From Azolla caroliniana (taxonomy: Eukaryota; Polypodiophyta): 64,000 nt of DNA. Position 1 is the first letter of the stretch. Every line of letters begins with the position of its first letter. The position numbers were made by a program, and so were the translations under genes. Below the pieces are notes generated by a model. That model saw only the letters and a program-made list of their open reading frames with translations. It ran no database searches and was not told the DNA's origin. The DNA lies in the NCBI GenBank assembly GCA_043228905.1, contig JBHGNT010000008.1, forward strand, positions 11,780,001 through 11,844,000. The letters run 5' to 3'. Positions 31,989 through 42,700 of the stretch are shown here, one piece after another.

Positions 31989-34900
31989 ATGGAAGGCGGC
32001 GGTAGTGGGCCTCCGGGCATGATGGTGCTGAATGCACAGAACTACGCCGACTGGAAGATCAAGATGGAGGATCTTCTGATTGTTCGGGACCTGTACGAAC
32101 CGATTGACAGGTCGGAAATACCGAAGGGGGTACTTGAGACGGAATGGAGGCTTCTGAACCGGAAAGCCGTAGCGACGATCCGGCAATATGTCGATGTAAG
32201 CGTCCTACAACATGTGGCGAACGACACCAACGCATACGAGATGTGGAAGAAGCTGTCGGGCCTCTACGAGAGGAAGAATGCGTTGAACCGGACCTCCCTG
32301 ATGAGAAAGATAGTGAACCTCAAGTACCGGGACGGCGAGAGTATGGTGGAACACGTAAGCACGTTCATGGGATTCGTGAACCAGCTTGCGGCGATCAAGT
32401 TCCCGTTGGAGGATGCAATGCAAGCCATCATCTTGATGTGTACATTGCCGGACAGCTGGGAGAACTTGGTGGTGACTCTCAGCACCTCCTGCACCGAAGA
32501 TAACTTGTCTCTACAAACGGTAAAGACAAGTATTCTAAATGAAGAAGCGCGTCGGAGAGATAAAGAACCGGCCTCCGACTCGAAGGCGCTGCTTACCGAA
32601 TCGGAACGGGGAAGACAATGGAACCGGAGTCCGCAAAGACGGGAGAAGTCGGGGACCCGGTCGCAGTCAAGAGGAAGACCCACATGCTTCCACTGTGGGA
32701 AGCCGGGGCACTTCCGGAAGAATTGTCGGCATTACCGAAAGGACATCGGAGCCGATGACACCGATTCGAAGAAGTCACCGGATAGAAACGGTGCATACCG
32801 GGGAGCAACGGACCGGAGAGGTTCGGATCGGCGAGGGCAGGACCGGAAAGGAACGACGGCACTCGCGGCAAGTGAAGAGGAGATCATGCTCATTACCGAA
32901 GAGAGGGAGCTGAACCTTGCCGGAGGAGAGATGACCTGGGTGGTCGATTCCGGAGCGTCGTTCCACCTGACCCCGGAGAAGAAATACTTCTCATCCTACA
33001 CAGCCGGTGAGCATGGTTGTGTTCGGATGGGAAATGAAGGTACGTGCCGGATCGCCGGCATAGGAGACGTGTGGTTGACAACCTCGACCGGATGCAAAAT
33101 GCTGCTGAAGGATGTTCGACACGTTCCGGAGGTTCGATTGAACCTAATTTCGGCCGGGAGGCTAGACGATGAAGGCTACACGGGTAGCATCCGGAACGGT
33201 GTCATGAAGTTCAGCAAAGGGAGCCTGATAGTGGCTCGGGCCCGGAAGATCAACACACTGTACCTGATGAATTCCCGGCTATGTCCGGAGGAGTTGAATG
33301 TGGCAGCCGACACTGCCGGTGAGCTGTGGCACAAGAGACTGTGCCACATGAGTAAGAAGGGGATGAAGAGGCTTGCAGAAGACAACCTCATTCCAGTGAA
33401 GCATGTGCACCTGGAGAAGTGCACCGATTGCCTGGCCGGTAAGCAGAACCGGACCTCCTTCCACTCAAGGCCACCGACGAGACGTAGTGCACCATTGGAG
33501 TTGGTGCACACTGACGTGTGTCAGGTAGAAACGAAGTCACATGGCGGAGCCCAGTACTTCGTGACATTCATTGATGACCACAGCCGGAAGCTGTGGACAG
33601 CGCCGTTGAAGACAAAGGACCAAGTGTTGGGCGTCTTCAAAGAACTCCACGCGAGAGTGGAAAGAGAATCCGGCAAGAAGCTGAAAGCAATACGAGCGGA
33701 TAACGGAGGGGAATACCGGGGGCAGTTCCAGGAGTACTGTCGCTCGAAGGGAATCCGACTCGAGTTTACTGTGCCGAAGACGCCGGAACTGAACGGGCTG
33801 GCCGAGAGGATGAACCGGACCATAATGGAGAGGGTCCGGAGTATGCTGGCGCATGCGAAATTACCCAAGGGATTTTGGGCTGAGGCAATGTCGACGGCGA
33901 CGTATGTGATAAACAGATCACCCTCAGTACCTTTGGACGGAGACACGCCGCAGAAAGTGTGGACCGGTAAGGAAGTGTCCTACCGGCATCTGAAGGTGTT
34001 CGGGTGTCTCGCATATGTGCATGTGGCAAAGGACCGGAGAGGAAAGCTAGATCCAAAGACCCGGCCATGCGTATTCCTCGGTTACGGTGACGACGAGTTC
34101 GGCTACCGAGTATGGGACCCGGTCGACAAGAAGATATTCAGGAGTCGAGATATCATCTTCATGGAGGACAAGACGCTCGCCGACTGGGAGTCGGAGAAGA
34201 AGATGAAGAGCTCCAAGTCGACCGGTGAGGATAAACTCTACGAGGAGCAGTCCCGACCGGCAAGGGACCGGTTAACACTCGAAGACCCGGCCGAAGACGG
34301 TGAAGAAACAGAACCGGCCGAAGAAGATGAAAATGATACCGGAACCGGCCCCGATCCCGAAATGAATTCGGATGAAGAAGAAGAATCGGAAGAACCGGTT
34401 ACCGAAGCTCCCGAACGGAGATATCCTCTAAGAGAGAGAAGGGCCCCCCGGAGATTTCCGGAACCAGAGCACGTGCTGCTAACCGACGAGGGGGAGCCGG
34501 AGAGCTTTGAAGAAGCAAAGCACGACACCCAGAGCCGCAGGTGGTTAAGTGCCATGCAGGAGGAGATGGATTCCCTGCATGAGAACCACACATATGAACT
34601 TGTGGAGTTGCCGAAAGGAAAGCGGGCACTTCGAAACAAGTGGGTGTTCAAGCTGAAACCGGGAGATGCCGGAAACCCCCCGAGATACAAAGCCAGGATC
34701 GTGGTGAAGGGGTTCCAGCAGAAGAAGGGCGTCGACTTCGACGAGATATTTGCCCCGGTAGTGAAGATGAACTCCATCCGGACGGTGCTGAGCATAGCGG
34801 CAAGCATGGACCTCGAGGTAGAACAGATGGACGTGAAGACGGCATTCCTTCACGGTGACCTCGAGGAAGAGATCTACATGCAGCAACCGGAAGGATTCGA

Positions 34901-36065
34901 GAAGAAAGGGAAGGAGCACCTGGTATGCCGGTTGAAGAAGAGCCTCTACGGTCTGAAGCAGGCTCCCCGGCAGTGGTACCGGAAGTTCGACTCCTTCATG
35001 ACCGACGAAGGGTACCACAAGACGCAGTCCGATCACTGCGTGTTTGTGAAGGAGTTCGAAGGAGGAGACTCTCTAATACTCCTCCTGTACGTGGACGACA
35101 TGTTGATCGTCGGACGGGACCAGGTCAAGATACGGATGCTGAAGAAGGCCCTTCACCGAACCTTCTCAATGAAGGACCTGGGTCCGGCGAGGCAAATACT
35201 GGGGATGCATATCATCCGGGACCGGAAGAAGAAGCAGTTGTGGCTGTCACAGGAGAAGTACGTGACAAAGGTGCTTCACCGGTTCAACATGTCAGAAGCA
35301 AGACCAGTCGGGTCGACTCTCCCGGCAAACTGCAAGCTGTCCAGCAAGCAAAGTCCCAAGACAAAGGCTGAGAAGGAGGATATGATGAAAGTGCCGTATG
35401 CCTCAGCCGTCGGGAGCTTGATGTACGCGATGGTGTGTACCCGACCGGACATAGGATATGCAGTCGGAGTGGTGAGTCGGTACATGAGCAATCCCGGCAA
35501 AGAGCATTGGAACGCGGCCAAGTGGATACTCCGATACCTGAAGGGCACGGCAAACGTGTGCCTCCGATTCGGCTCCGGTAAGCCCGAACTCGACGGCTTC
35601 ACCGATTCGGATATGTCGGCTGATGCAGATACCAGCCGGTCCACATCAGGGTATGTGATGACGTATGCAGGGGGAGCTGTTTCGTGGCAGTCGAGGCTGC
35701 AGAAGACGGTTGCGTTGTCAACCACGGAGGCGGAGTACATGGCGGCCGTTGAAGCCGGCAAGGAAATAATATGGATGAAGGACTTCATTAGAGAGCTCGG
35801 TATCCGACAGGAGGAATACCGACTCTACTGCGACAGTCAGAGTGCCATCCACCTTGCGAAGAACGCGGCCTATCACTCCCGGACGAAGCACATCCAGCGA
35901 AGATATCACTGGATCCGGGAAAGGATAGAAGACCAGGAGTTCATGCTGACGAAGATCCACACGGACGAGAACGGGTCAGACATGCTAACCAAAGTGCTCA
36001 CACCCGACAAGCTGGAAGCGTGCCGGAAGAGGGTCGGACTGGAGAGACATCCCATGCCGAAGTGA
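31989..36065 (+). CDS. Copia-A2 Gag-Pol polyprotein, intact
   Basis: A 1,358-residue Ty1/copia polyprotein, a usual length for plant copia elements. Domains in order: UBN2-type gag (about 10-190); zinc knuckle C-F-H-C-G-K-P-G-H-F-R-K-N-C (about 231-244); protease D-S-G-A-S (about 319-323); pre-integrase H-K-R-L-C-H-M and C-T-D-C (about 445-485); integrase core with D in V-H-T-D-V, D in R-A-D-N-G-G and E in L-A-E-R-M-N (about 507, 570, 606); acidic linker (about 745-840). RT has L-L-Y-V-D-D-M-L-I-V-G (about 1033-1043). RNase H has T-D-S-D-M, T-E-A-E-Y-M and Y-C-D-S-Q-S-A (about 1204-1285). All catalytic residues looked for are present. The ATG sits 16 bases after the PBS, and the stop is followed by the polypurine tract. 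It would direct reverse transcription in virus-like particles and integration. Activity is inferred, not shown. Confidence 0.95.
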   Translation: MEGGGSGPPGMMVLNAQNYADWKIKMEDLLIVRDLYEPIDRSEIPKGVLETEWRLLNRKAVATIRQYVDVSVLQHVANDTNAYEMWKKLSGLYERKNALNRTSLMRKIVNLKYRDGESMVEHVSTFMGFVNQLAAIKFPLEDAMQAIILMCTLPDSWENLVVTLSTSCTEDNLSLQTVKTSILNEEARRRDKEPASDSKALLTESERGRQWNRSPQRREKSGTRSQSRGRPTCFHCGKPGHFRKNCRHYRKDIGADDTDSKKSPDRNGAYRGATDRRGSDRRGQDRKGTTALAASEEEIMLITEERELNLAGGEMTWVVDSGASFHLTPEKKYFSSYTAGEHGCVRMGNEGTCRIAGIGDVWLTTSTGCKMLLKDVRHVPEVRLNLISAGRLDDEGYTGSIRNGVMKFSKGSLIVARARKINTLYLMNSRLCPEELNVAADTAGELWHKRLCHMSKKGMKRLAEDNLIPVKHVHLEKCTDCLAGKQNRTSFHSRPPTRRSAPLELVHTDVCQVETKSHGGAQYFVTFIDDHSRKLWTAPLKTKDQVLGVFKELHARVERESGKKLKAIRADNGGEYRGQFQEYCRSKGIRLEFTVPKTPELNGLAERMNRTIMERVRSMLAHAKLPKGFWAEAMSTATYVINRSPSVPLDGDTPQKVWTGKEVSYRHLKVFGCLAYVHVAKDRRGKLDPKTRPCVFLGYGDDEFGYRVWDPVDKKIFRSRDIIFMEDKTLADWESEKKMKSSKSTGEDKLYEEQSRPARDRLTLEDPAEDGEETEPAEEDENDTGTGPDPEMNSDEEEESEEPVTEAPERRYPLRERRAPRRFPEPEHVLLTDEGEPESFEEAKHDTQSRRWLSAMQEEMDSLHENHTYELVELPKGKRALRNKWVFKLKPGDAGNPPRYKARIVVKGFQQKKGVDFDEIFAPVVKMNSIRTVLSIAASMDLEVEQMDVKTAFLHGDLEEEIYMQQPEGFEKKGKEHLVCRLKKSLYGLKQAPRQWYRKFDSFMTDEGYHKTQSDHCVFVKEFEGGDSLILLLYVDDMLIVGRDQVKIRMLKKALHRTFSMKDLGPARQILGMHIIRDRKKKQLWLSQEKYVTKVLHRFNMSEARPVGSTLPANCKLSSKQSPKTKAEKEDMMKVPYASAVGSLMYAMVCTRPDIGYAVGVVSRYMSNPGKEHWNAAKWILRYLKGTANVCLRFGSGKPELDGFTDSDMSADADTSRSTSGYVMTYAGGAVSWQSRLQKTVALSTTEAEYMAAVEAGKEIIWMKDFIRELGIRQEEYRLYCDSQSAIHLAKNAAYHSRTKHIQRRYHWIRERIEDQEFMLTKIHTDENGSDMLTKVLTPDKLEACRKRVGLERHPMPK

Positions 36066-36075
36066 AGGGGGAGTT
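36064..36075 (+). other. Copia-A2 polypurine tract
   Basis: GAAGGGGGAG starts within the stop-codon context and ends just before the 3' LTR; it would prime plus-strand synthesis. Confidence 0.85.
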
Positions 36076-36797
36076 TGTTGGGATTTTCGGTCCCTCCGGA
36101 TGGGATGTCCGGAGATGAATGACGGCAAGCCCGGTTACGGTTACGGAACCGGATGAAGATACAGGTCCGGTGAGCGCACTCTCCGGATGATGAAGAGTAC
36201 CCGGATACGGATCCGGATGATGAAGTACCCGGATACGGATCCGGATGATGAAGTACCCGGATACGGATCCGGATGATGAAGACCCCGGCTACGGAGCCGG
36301 ATGACGAAGACCCGGCTCCGAGCCGGATGATGAATGTACCCGGAGAGAGATCCGGATGCGGGGACATATTTATAAATATGTTTGCCAAGAGCCCTTGAGG
36401 CTATATGTGTAAATAGTCCGAAAGTCATATGTGTATAAATATGACTTAGGGCAAACAGTTTAGTGTGGTTGCTCATTTTTCATGAGAAGTGAGAGCAGCC
36501 GAGAGAGAGAGAGAGAGACAGAAACGAAGAGGTCGACGCCTCTGTGTAATACCGCCGCCTGTGGCGAGGACAGCGAGCTCAAGATCGTCGCCTTGCAGCT
36601 CGCCATTGTATATTCCAGTGTATAGTGATAGTTGGAGTCGTGCACTCCCGTGGTTTTTCCCGTTTAGGGTTTTCCACGTTATACCCTGTGTAGTCGTCTC
36701 TCTGTGTTTTTTTTCTTTCCCATTTTCTGTTGTATTGATCCGCGTTGTCTCGGTTGTGGCCGAGAGGCGAAAGATTGGATAGCGTCAAATCTCTACA
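36076..36797 (+). repeat. Copia-A2 middle (3') LTR, 722 bp
   Basis: An exact-looking copy of 31237-31958 at an offset of 4,839 bp. It serves as the 3' LTR of the complete unit and the 5' LTR of the truncated second unit. Confidence 0.93.
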
Positions 36798-37224
36798 AAC
36801 TGGTATCAGAGCACGGTAACACAGAAAATGGAAGGCGGCGGTAGTGGGCCTCCGGGCATGATGGTGCTGAATGCACAGAACTACGCCGACTGGAAGATCA
36901 AGATGGAGGATCTTCTGATTGTTCGGGACCTGTACGAACCGATTGACAGGTCGGAAATACCGAAGGGGGTACTTGAGACGGAATGGAGGCTTCTGAACCG
37001 GAAAGCCGTAGCGACGATCCGGCAATATGTCGATGTAAGCGTCCTACAACATGTGGCGAACGACACCAACGCATACGAGATGTGGAAGAAGCTGTCGGGC
37101 CTCTACGAGAGGAAGAATGCGTTGAACCGGACCTCCCTGATGAGAAAGATAGTGAACCTCAAGTACCGGGACGGCGAGAGTATGGTGGAACACGTAAGCA
37201 CGTTCATGGGATTCGTGAACCAGC
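36798..37224 (+). pseudogene. Second copia-A2 PBS and truncated gag
   Basis: The PBS TGGTATCAGAGC recurs at 36801-36812 and gag restarts at 36828. Identity with the first unit continues to ...GTGAACCAGC at 37224 (equivalent to 32385), about 132 codons. It then switches directly to copia D integrase. The frame runs on for 14 codons of unrelated reading and stops at 37268. Confidence 0.93.
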
Positions 37225-38200
37225 ATGTACAATCGCGAAAAAGAGTGAAGTCTTCGCATGTTTCCTGAAGGTAAAGAACCTTGCAGAAAGGGACACAGGG
37301 CGTAAGATCAAATGCCTACGGTTCGATGGCGGGAAGAAGTATTTCTTCCACTAGTTCACAAGTTATCTACAAAAGGAAGGAATTCGACGCGAATTCTCGT
37401 GTAGATACACGTTGTAGGAGAATGGCGTGGTCGAGCGGAAGAATCGGACAATTGAGGAAACGGCCAGGGCAATGCTTGAAGAGAAGCATATGTTGAGGTT
37501 TTACTATGTCGAAGCCGTAAGGACAACAATTTATTTGCAGAATCGGACTTCTGCTAATGGAGGAGTGTCGCCACATGAGTTGTATTTCGGGAAAAAGCCG
37601 AACCTAGCACACTTGAGGGTTTTCGGCAGCATTGCGTATGTGCATGTGCCGAAGGAGAAGAGGAAGTTGGACGCCAAAGCCGAGAAGTGTATCTTGGTCG
37701 GCTAATCAGACAAGCAAAAGGGGTATAAGTGTTATAACCCCTGAACAAAGGAAGTTCACATAAGCCGAGATGTCGTGTTCGACAATTCCGTCTCGTGGTA
37801 CTTGCCTTCACCTCCAATACCTCATGACTCCATTCCGAATTCTGAAGAAGAGGTCAACGAGGACGAGTTGTCTCCGCGTGATGAGGAAATCAGAGCACTG
37901 AATGAGAGTTCGATCTCATTTTGGCTAAGTGGGCCGAATGAGGGGTTGGGCCAAGATGGCCAACCAAATGAAGAGTCAGCGAGTAGTGGAGACTCGATCG
38001 TGTTGTCCCCGCGTAAAGAACCAAGGAGACAGTTTACGCATAAAGAAAAAGGGAAGAAGAAAATGTCGGAATACGATTTTGATAGTCCCAAGTCAAATCA
38101 GAGCAAATCTGACTTCGGGCCAATCGAGAAGGAACCTTCGTAGAAGAGGTCGAAATCGGCTGGAAAGGTCGTGAAATCGGGCAATCACAAATTACGCCGA
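37225..38200 (+). pseudogene. Copia-D integrase and linker
   Basis: Resumes copia D at I-A-K-K-S-E-V-F. About 140 bp, including the first catalytic Asp region seen in copia B (I-H-S-D-L-W-G), is missing between 31236 and 37225. F-D-G-G-K-K-Y holds the second Asp and E-N-G-V-V-E-R-K-N-R the Glu. The Y-V-H-V-P-K-E-K-R-K-L-D and acidic Ser-rich linker (37775-38143, 122 open codons) follow. Stops lie near 37352, 37414, 37703 and 38143. Confidence 0.8.
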
Positions 38201-39767
38201 TCTACCCACCTAAAGAACCTTGTAAAAAGATACGGGTACAACGAATACATGGCACACCATTATGTGTACATGACATGAGTGGCGAAAGTGTGTGAGCCGA
38301 AGAGCTACGCAGAAGCGGTGGAAGAAGCAAATTGGCGTGTCGCGATGGAGGAAGAGATGTGCACATTATCGGACAACGACACTTGGGACCTAGTTGACAC
38401 ACACCTAAAGGTGTTAAGACAATCGGATGCAGATGGGTGTTTAAGGTGAAATACGACACCGACAGCTCGGTCTACCGATATATCGTTGCGAAAGGCTACA
38501 TGCAAAAGTACGGCGTAGATTACGGCGAGACGTTCACGCCGGTCGCGAAGATGACCACGGTGTGCGTCCTGCTAGCCGTAGTAGCGGCGAAGGGGTGGCA
38601 TCTACATCAAATGGATGTAAAGAATACGTTCTTGCAAGGTGATCTTGAGGATCAGGTGTACATGGTACAACCCCCCCAGATTTCTATCCGAACATAACAC
38701 TTCGGCCGTTTGCCGATTGAAGAAGGCGTTATACAGACTTAAACAAGCCTCGTGAGCTTGGAACGCAAAGATTACGCAATGGTTGCATAGAATGGGGTTT
38801 ACGACATCCAAGTCAGACTCTTCATTGTTCATTCGCAAGATCGACATGGACCGGTTTGTCTTTTACTTTATGTTGATGATTTAGTCATCATCGGTGCCAA
38901 TCTGGAAGAAATCGGCCACGTAAAGTCTCAACTTGTGGCATCGTTTGAAATGAAGGATGTTGGCGACCTTCATTTCTTCCTCGGGATCAAAGTGATCTGC
39001 ACCCCGAAGGCATATTAATCAGATAGCGTCACTACGCACTGAATATGCTCTTTAATTTAGGATGGCAGATTGTAAGCCCATCTCGACCCCTCTGGATAGA
39101 AATGTAAAGCTTCACCAAGATTCGGGAAAGGCATGCAACCCGACACGGTTCCGACAGATTGTCAGAAGCCTAATCTAGTTGACCATCACTCGGCCGGATC
39201 TCAATTACCCAGTAGGCTTAGTCAGTCAATTTATGTCGCAACCATGGCTGAACACTTTTAGTGCATGCAAAGGATAATGTGATATGTCAGTGGCACTAAA
39301 GTCATGGCGTTGTTGTATCGGGCAGGCGTAGCCGAACAATTAGTTGGCTATACACAGATGCCAATTGGGCCGGAAATGCCCACGATCGTAGATCCACATC
39401 CGGATACGCATTCTCATTGGGGAGTGTGGCGATCGCGTGGAGCAGGAGGAAGCGACTGACAGTAGTGTTGTCGAGCACGGAGGCCAAATATCAAGGGGGG
39501 ACTGTCGCTACATGCGAAGTCATTTGGCTGAAACGGCTACTACCGGATTTGCATGTGGAGGTGTCTGATCTAAGGGTGATCTATTGCAACAACCTCACCA
39601 TCATCCAGCTTGCGAAAAACCCTGTATTCCACGCCCCGACCAAGCACATTGAGGTGCACTAACATTTTGTCCGCGAGCGTGTCCTTTCTGGTTAAGTCGA
39701 ACTAGCGTATGTTCCGACGGGTCGGCAGATTGTCGACATCTTCACCAAGCCCCTTGGTCTCGACAAG
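38201..39767 (+). pseudogene. Copia-D reverse transcriptase and RNase H
   Basis: RT motifs are W-V-F-K-V-K-Y-D, V-D-Y-G-E-T-F-T-P-V, M-D-V-K-N-T-F-L-Q-G-D-L and L-Y-V-D-D-L-V-I-I-G (about 38863-38895), broken by frameshifts (near 38405 and 38690). RNase H includes W-S-R-R-K-R-L-T-V-V-L-S-S-T-E-A-K-Y and I-Q-L-A-K-N-P-V-F-H-A-P-T-K-H (to about 39660). Stops are frequent in 38700-39400, which otherwise holds no other feature. Confidence 0.8.
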
Positions 39768-40266
39768 TTGCGGCATTTCTCGAGTGAGTTGGGTTTGCGT
39801 CACCTCAACATGCCGAACTTGAGGGGAAGACAACAAGAGCGTGAACGTGAAAGGAGCGGTAGTGACCGCAATGCCGAATCGGTTGAAGATTTCGATTTCG
39901 GGTCGGCTGAAGAAGCCGAAGAAGAAAATAGGGGTTGTAATCACAAGGAAGAGCCGAAGACAGCCAAACAAAGAGGAAATACAGCCAAGAAGGGCATAAA
40001 GTCCAAGACCAAGACGTACTCTCATGTTGTCAAGGGCCTAAAAACAGAAGACGAATTGGAGACAACCAATTCGGGCGAAAGTGAAATTAAATTGGAAGTG
40101 ACCGATTCAATCAAAATGTTTGATTCGGACATTACGAATCGACTGAGGGCCAAGCAGAGGAAAGGACAGCGAAAGAGGCACCAACACCGCGATAGCAAGG
40201 GAGCTGAGAAGGGCCACATGACCTGACAAGCCGGCCGGAAGGGTCGATATTAGAGATATGGTCTAA
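39768..40266 (+). pseudogene. Copia-D charged C-terminal tail
   Basis: A 152-codon open stretch, highly charged (Arg/Glu/Lys). It starts with the RNase H-end motif L-R-H-L-N-M-P-N-L-R-G and runs to G-H-M-T at 40226. It resembles the copia B tail at 23297-23700. The remaining 40 bases end where the J LTR begins. The D 3' LTR is not in the window. Confidence 0.7.
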
Positions 40267-40729
40267 TGTAAGCGTATGATAAGGAGAAAAGATAGATAGA
40301 TAGACAGATAGAAAGGAGAGAGAGAAAGGAGAGAGAGAAAGAAGGGTGCCAATCCACCCGACCAGCCCCAAGCGAAGGATCGAGATAGACTCAAGCCTCG
40401 ATCGGCGTCCCATACCACCATCGTGGCGTCTAGTCATACCCGGTGCTGGCGCGCTCACTACAACAGTTAAACCACCACGAAACAGAGTCTCGACGTTGTC
40501 AAAAGATGATGAAATGAGGGTAGCTAGGCCTCTTATTTATAGCAATACCCAAGGCTCCCAGGCAAGTTCACACTTGGCCTAAAGGGTTGTCTCAATCCTG
40601 AGGATTAAAAGTAATCCTCCCCTTCTTTACACTCTCGTTTAACCCGCACACTTATCCAGGTGTATAGAATACTACGATAAATTCTCACCACAGGATATTA
40701 TATGGTCATGCCCGTAACATACTCCCCCT
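40267..40729 (-). repeat. Gypsy-J 3' LTR (463 bp)
   Basis: On the minus strand it begins TGTTACGGGCATGACC at 40729, right after the purine tract, and ends ATACGCTTACA at 40267. It contains a GA/GATA microsatellite (plus-strand about 40290-40340) and a TATA-like TATAAATAAG (minus) near 40531-40540. It interrupts the copia D tail. Confidence 0.7.
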
Positions 40730-41168
40730 CTTTAAAACATTGCACTCTTGCAATCGAAAGTTAGGGAAGTTAGTTCTGAGAGTATTTTCGCGTTCCCATG
40801 TGGCATCTCTTTATTGATTTATGCATCCATTTTATTTTAAATTCTCAGATTTCTTTAGTACGTAATTTTTTTGTTTTAACATCAAGAATTCTTTCTGGTA
40901 CATGTGGTTTAGAAGAAGTCACTAGTAAACTTTGGATCTTGATCACTCATGATATCAATCGGTAACCCATAAAAATAAAATAACTCGTCAACAAATTGGT
41001 AAGCCAATTCAAGAGCTATTACCGTGGTTTTAGTAACAATAAATCTGGCCATTTAGTTAGTCTATTAACCACAACCCAAATGGCATCATGGCCTTTTTGG
41101 GTGCGAGGAAGGCTAATGTAAAAGAATAGCGTGCGGAAGCAATAGGAAACTGAACATTGAAAATACTT
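40730..41168 (-). pseudogene. Gypsy-J chromovirus integrase and chromodomain fragment
   Basis: Minus strand, integrase core: V-V-V-N-R-L-T-K-W (first Asp changed to Asn) and G-L-P-I-D-I-M-S-D-Q-D-P-K-F (second Asp kept, about 40927-40965). A second piece next to the polypurine tract (40730-40747) reads T-W-E-R-E-N-T-L-R-T-N-F-P-N-F, a typical end of a chromodomain. The sequence between them is lost. The G3 LTR starts at 41169. Confidence 0.7.
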
Positions 41169-41889
41169 TGTTGTGTGAATCACACACTACGTGAAATATG
41201 TAAAATACTATATCCCATTTAAAGTACGTATAATAAATAAAATAAAATATTCAAAATGTTTATTACATGCATAGGGCAAGATTCGAACCTTCTACCTTCA
41301 CATAGACAAACCCCAACCTTACCATTGTACTATCCTAAGTGTTCTAAACATAGATTTAATACGTATAAGACCTTAATTTACGCCTACCTTTATTTAAAGA
41401 AAAGTCATGCATTTCTTAGAATGCGTGAATACTTTATTTATAAGAAAAATATACACCACTAACAAATGACTCGTGCACATCTAGCAAGCATGAGCACTAT
41501 ATTTAGGAAATAAAAGCATAGTGTAAAAAGGCAACTCATGCACATTTAGTGTGCATCAACACTTTAGAAAAAGCATGAAGCTATGCTTAGCCTCTTCCAT
41601 CCTTATATAAGGAGAAGAGAATGATGTATGGGGGTTGTTGCTTATTTTACAAGGGTGGATTAATATAATATAATTGTGGGATTCACGAATTTGCTAACTA
41701 TTTTTTTCTCTCTTAATCTGAGTACTCACTAATACACTATACTCGTGCGATTCACGAGTTTTTCATATCTTTCTTTCTTACAACATATTTCATATTCTTC
41801 ATTGGCTTAGAATTTCCTTTTCTCCTAGTCCAAAACCTCAGTGGTTCCCGCCCGACTCACGCAACGATTCGGAGCCGAAAGGCACGACA
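41169..41889 (+). repeat. Gypsy-G3 5' LTR (721 bp)
   Basis: TGTTGTGTGAATCACACACT...CACGACA. It shares with the G2 LTR the AT-rich start, GTGGGATTCACGAATTTGC, a TATA box (TATATAAGG, about 41614-41622) and CCTAGTCCAAAACCTC. Confidence 0.85.
41274..41335 (-). other. tRNA-like sequence in the G3 LTR (antisense)
   Basis: Minus strand: perfect A-box TAGTACAATGG and B-box GGTTCGAATCT (one change), at the same place relative to the LTR start as in G2. Confidence 0.6.
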
Positions 41890-41892
41890 CAA

Positions 41893-41910
41893 TTGGTGAA
41901 CCCGACGTGA
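41893..41910 (+). other. Gypsy-G3 primer-binding site
   Basis: TTGGTGAACCCGACGTGA, three bases after the LTR end. Confidence 0.8.
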
Positions 41911-41927
41911 ACACAGGTGGCAAGGAG

Positions 41928-42700
41928 ATGGAAACTCAACCAGAGGCTAACAACATGATGATGATGTTCGAGCGGATGCTTCAAGAACAACGTGTGATGT
42001 TGGAGATAGCGGCGGCAGTAGAGCGGCTCGTGCAACGGATCGGGCAATTCAACGGAAAGGACATATCACGCTATCTTCGGGACTACAAGGCAGAAATGAT
42101 ACGGTGCGCGATTTCGGAAGGACTGCAAGTGACATTCTTCAACCAGGTGGCTACCGACGGGCTTCAAGAAGTATCCACGGGCTACGACAACAAAATCCGA
42201 CGTGGGAAGCGTTTGAAGAGGCGCTAAAGACCACATTCGCTATCGAGGACTCCTCCAAGGCAATGCAGAGAGGATTTGAGGATTGGGTGGAAACACCGAA
42301 CAAGGGGATGAAGGTCCTCGATGTGTTATCGGCATTCAAAAGTCGGTTCGGGAGGTTGTCCGCGAGAGATCAAGCTATCCTTGCACCGGACAAAGTTATC
42401 ATGTTCTTACGAGCCGTAGACGCCCGGGACCGGAAGGATCTTGGAGTGCTACTAGAGGATGCGACTATTGAGGGTGGCCTCACTGAAACATGGGAAAGCG
42501 TGCGGGATATCGTCACGCGATACACAAAGAGAGGGCAATGGCTTGCCAACAAAGAGAAGAGCGTTTCGGAATTGATTCCGAAACCAAGATCTTGATCGGA
42601 AAACCATCAACCGCGGGATTGGGAAGCTACCACCGAGAAGGGAATCGATGCAACTACGGTGGAGCAGTTGCTGAAGGAGATGTAGAATCTAAAAATCGTG
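41928..42700 (+). pseudogene. Gypsy-G3 gag, capsid part
   Basis: ATG at 41928 opens M-E-T-Q-P-E-A-N-N. G-Q-F-N-G-K-D-I and a frameshift near 42170 follow. The second run to 42595 (P-T-W-E-A-F-E-E-A-L-K, F-L-R-A-V-D-A-R-D-R-K-D) ends at a TGA, followed by a short degraded stretch. Confidence 0.8.

Larger units (their letters stand above)
31237..36797 (+). mobile_element. Copia-A2, complete and apparently young Ty1/copia element
   Basis: Two 722-bp LTRs that read as identical flank a PBS, one uninterrupted gag-pol frame and a polypurine tract. The unit is followed by another PBS and gag start, so the insertion is an LTR-internal-LTR-internal partial dimer cut off at 37224. It lies in the pre-integrase region of copia D in the same orientation. 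No TSD can be tested because the right end was lost. Confidence 0.93.

Noticed and set aside
31237-37224. Shared insertion preference of A-family copia for copia pre-integrase sequence (A1 in B, A2 in D)
   Set aside because: Both insertions fall in the same general region, but two cases at different exact positions are too few to argue for target choice.
40748-40880. A host gene between copia D and gypsy G3
   Set aside because: The readable part matches a chromodomain end and polypurine tract of chromovirus J; no independent gene structure is present.
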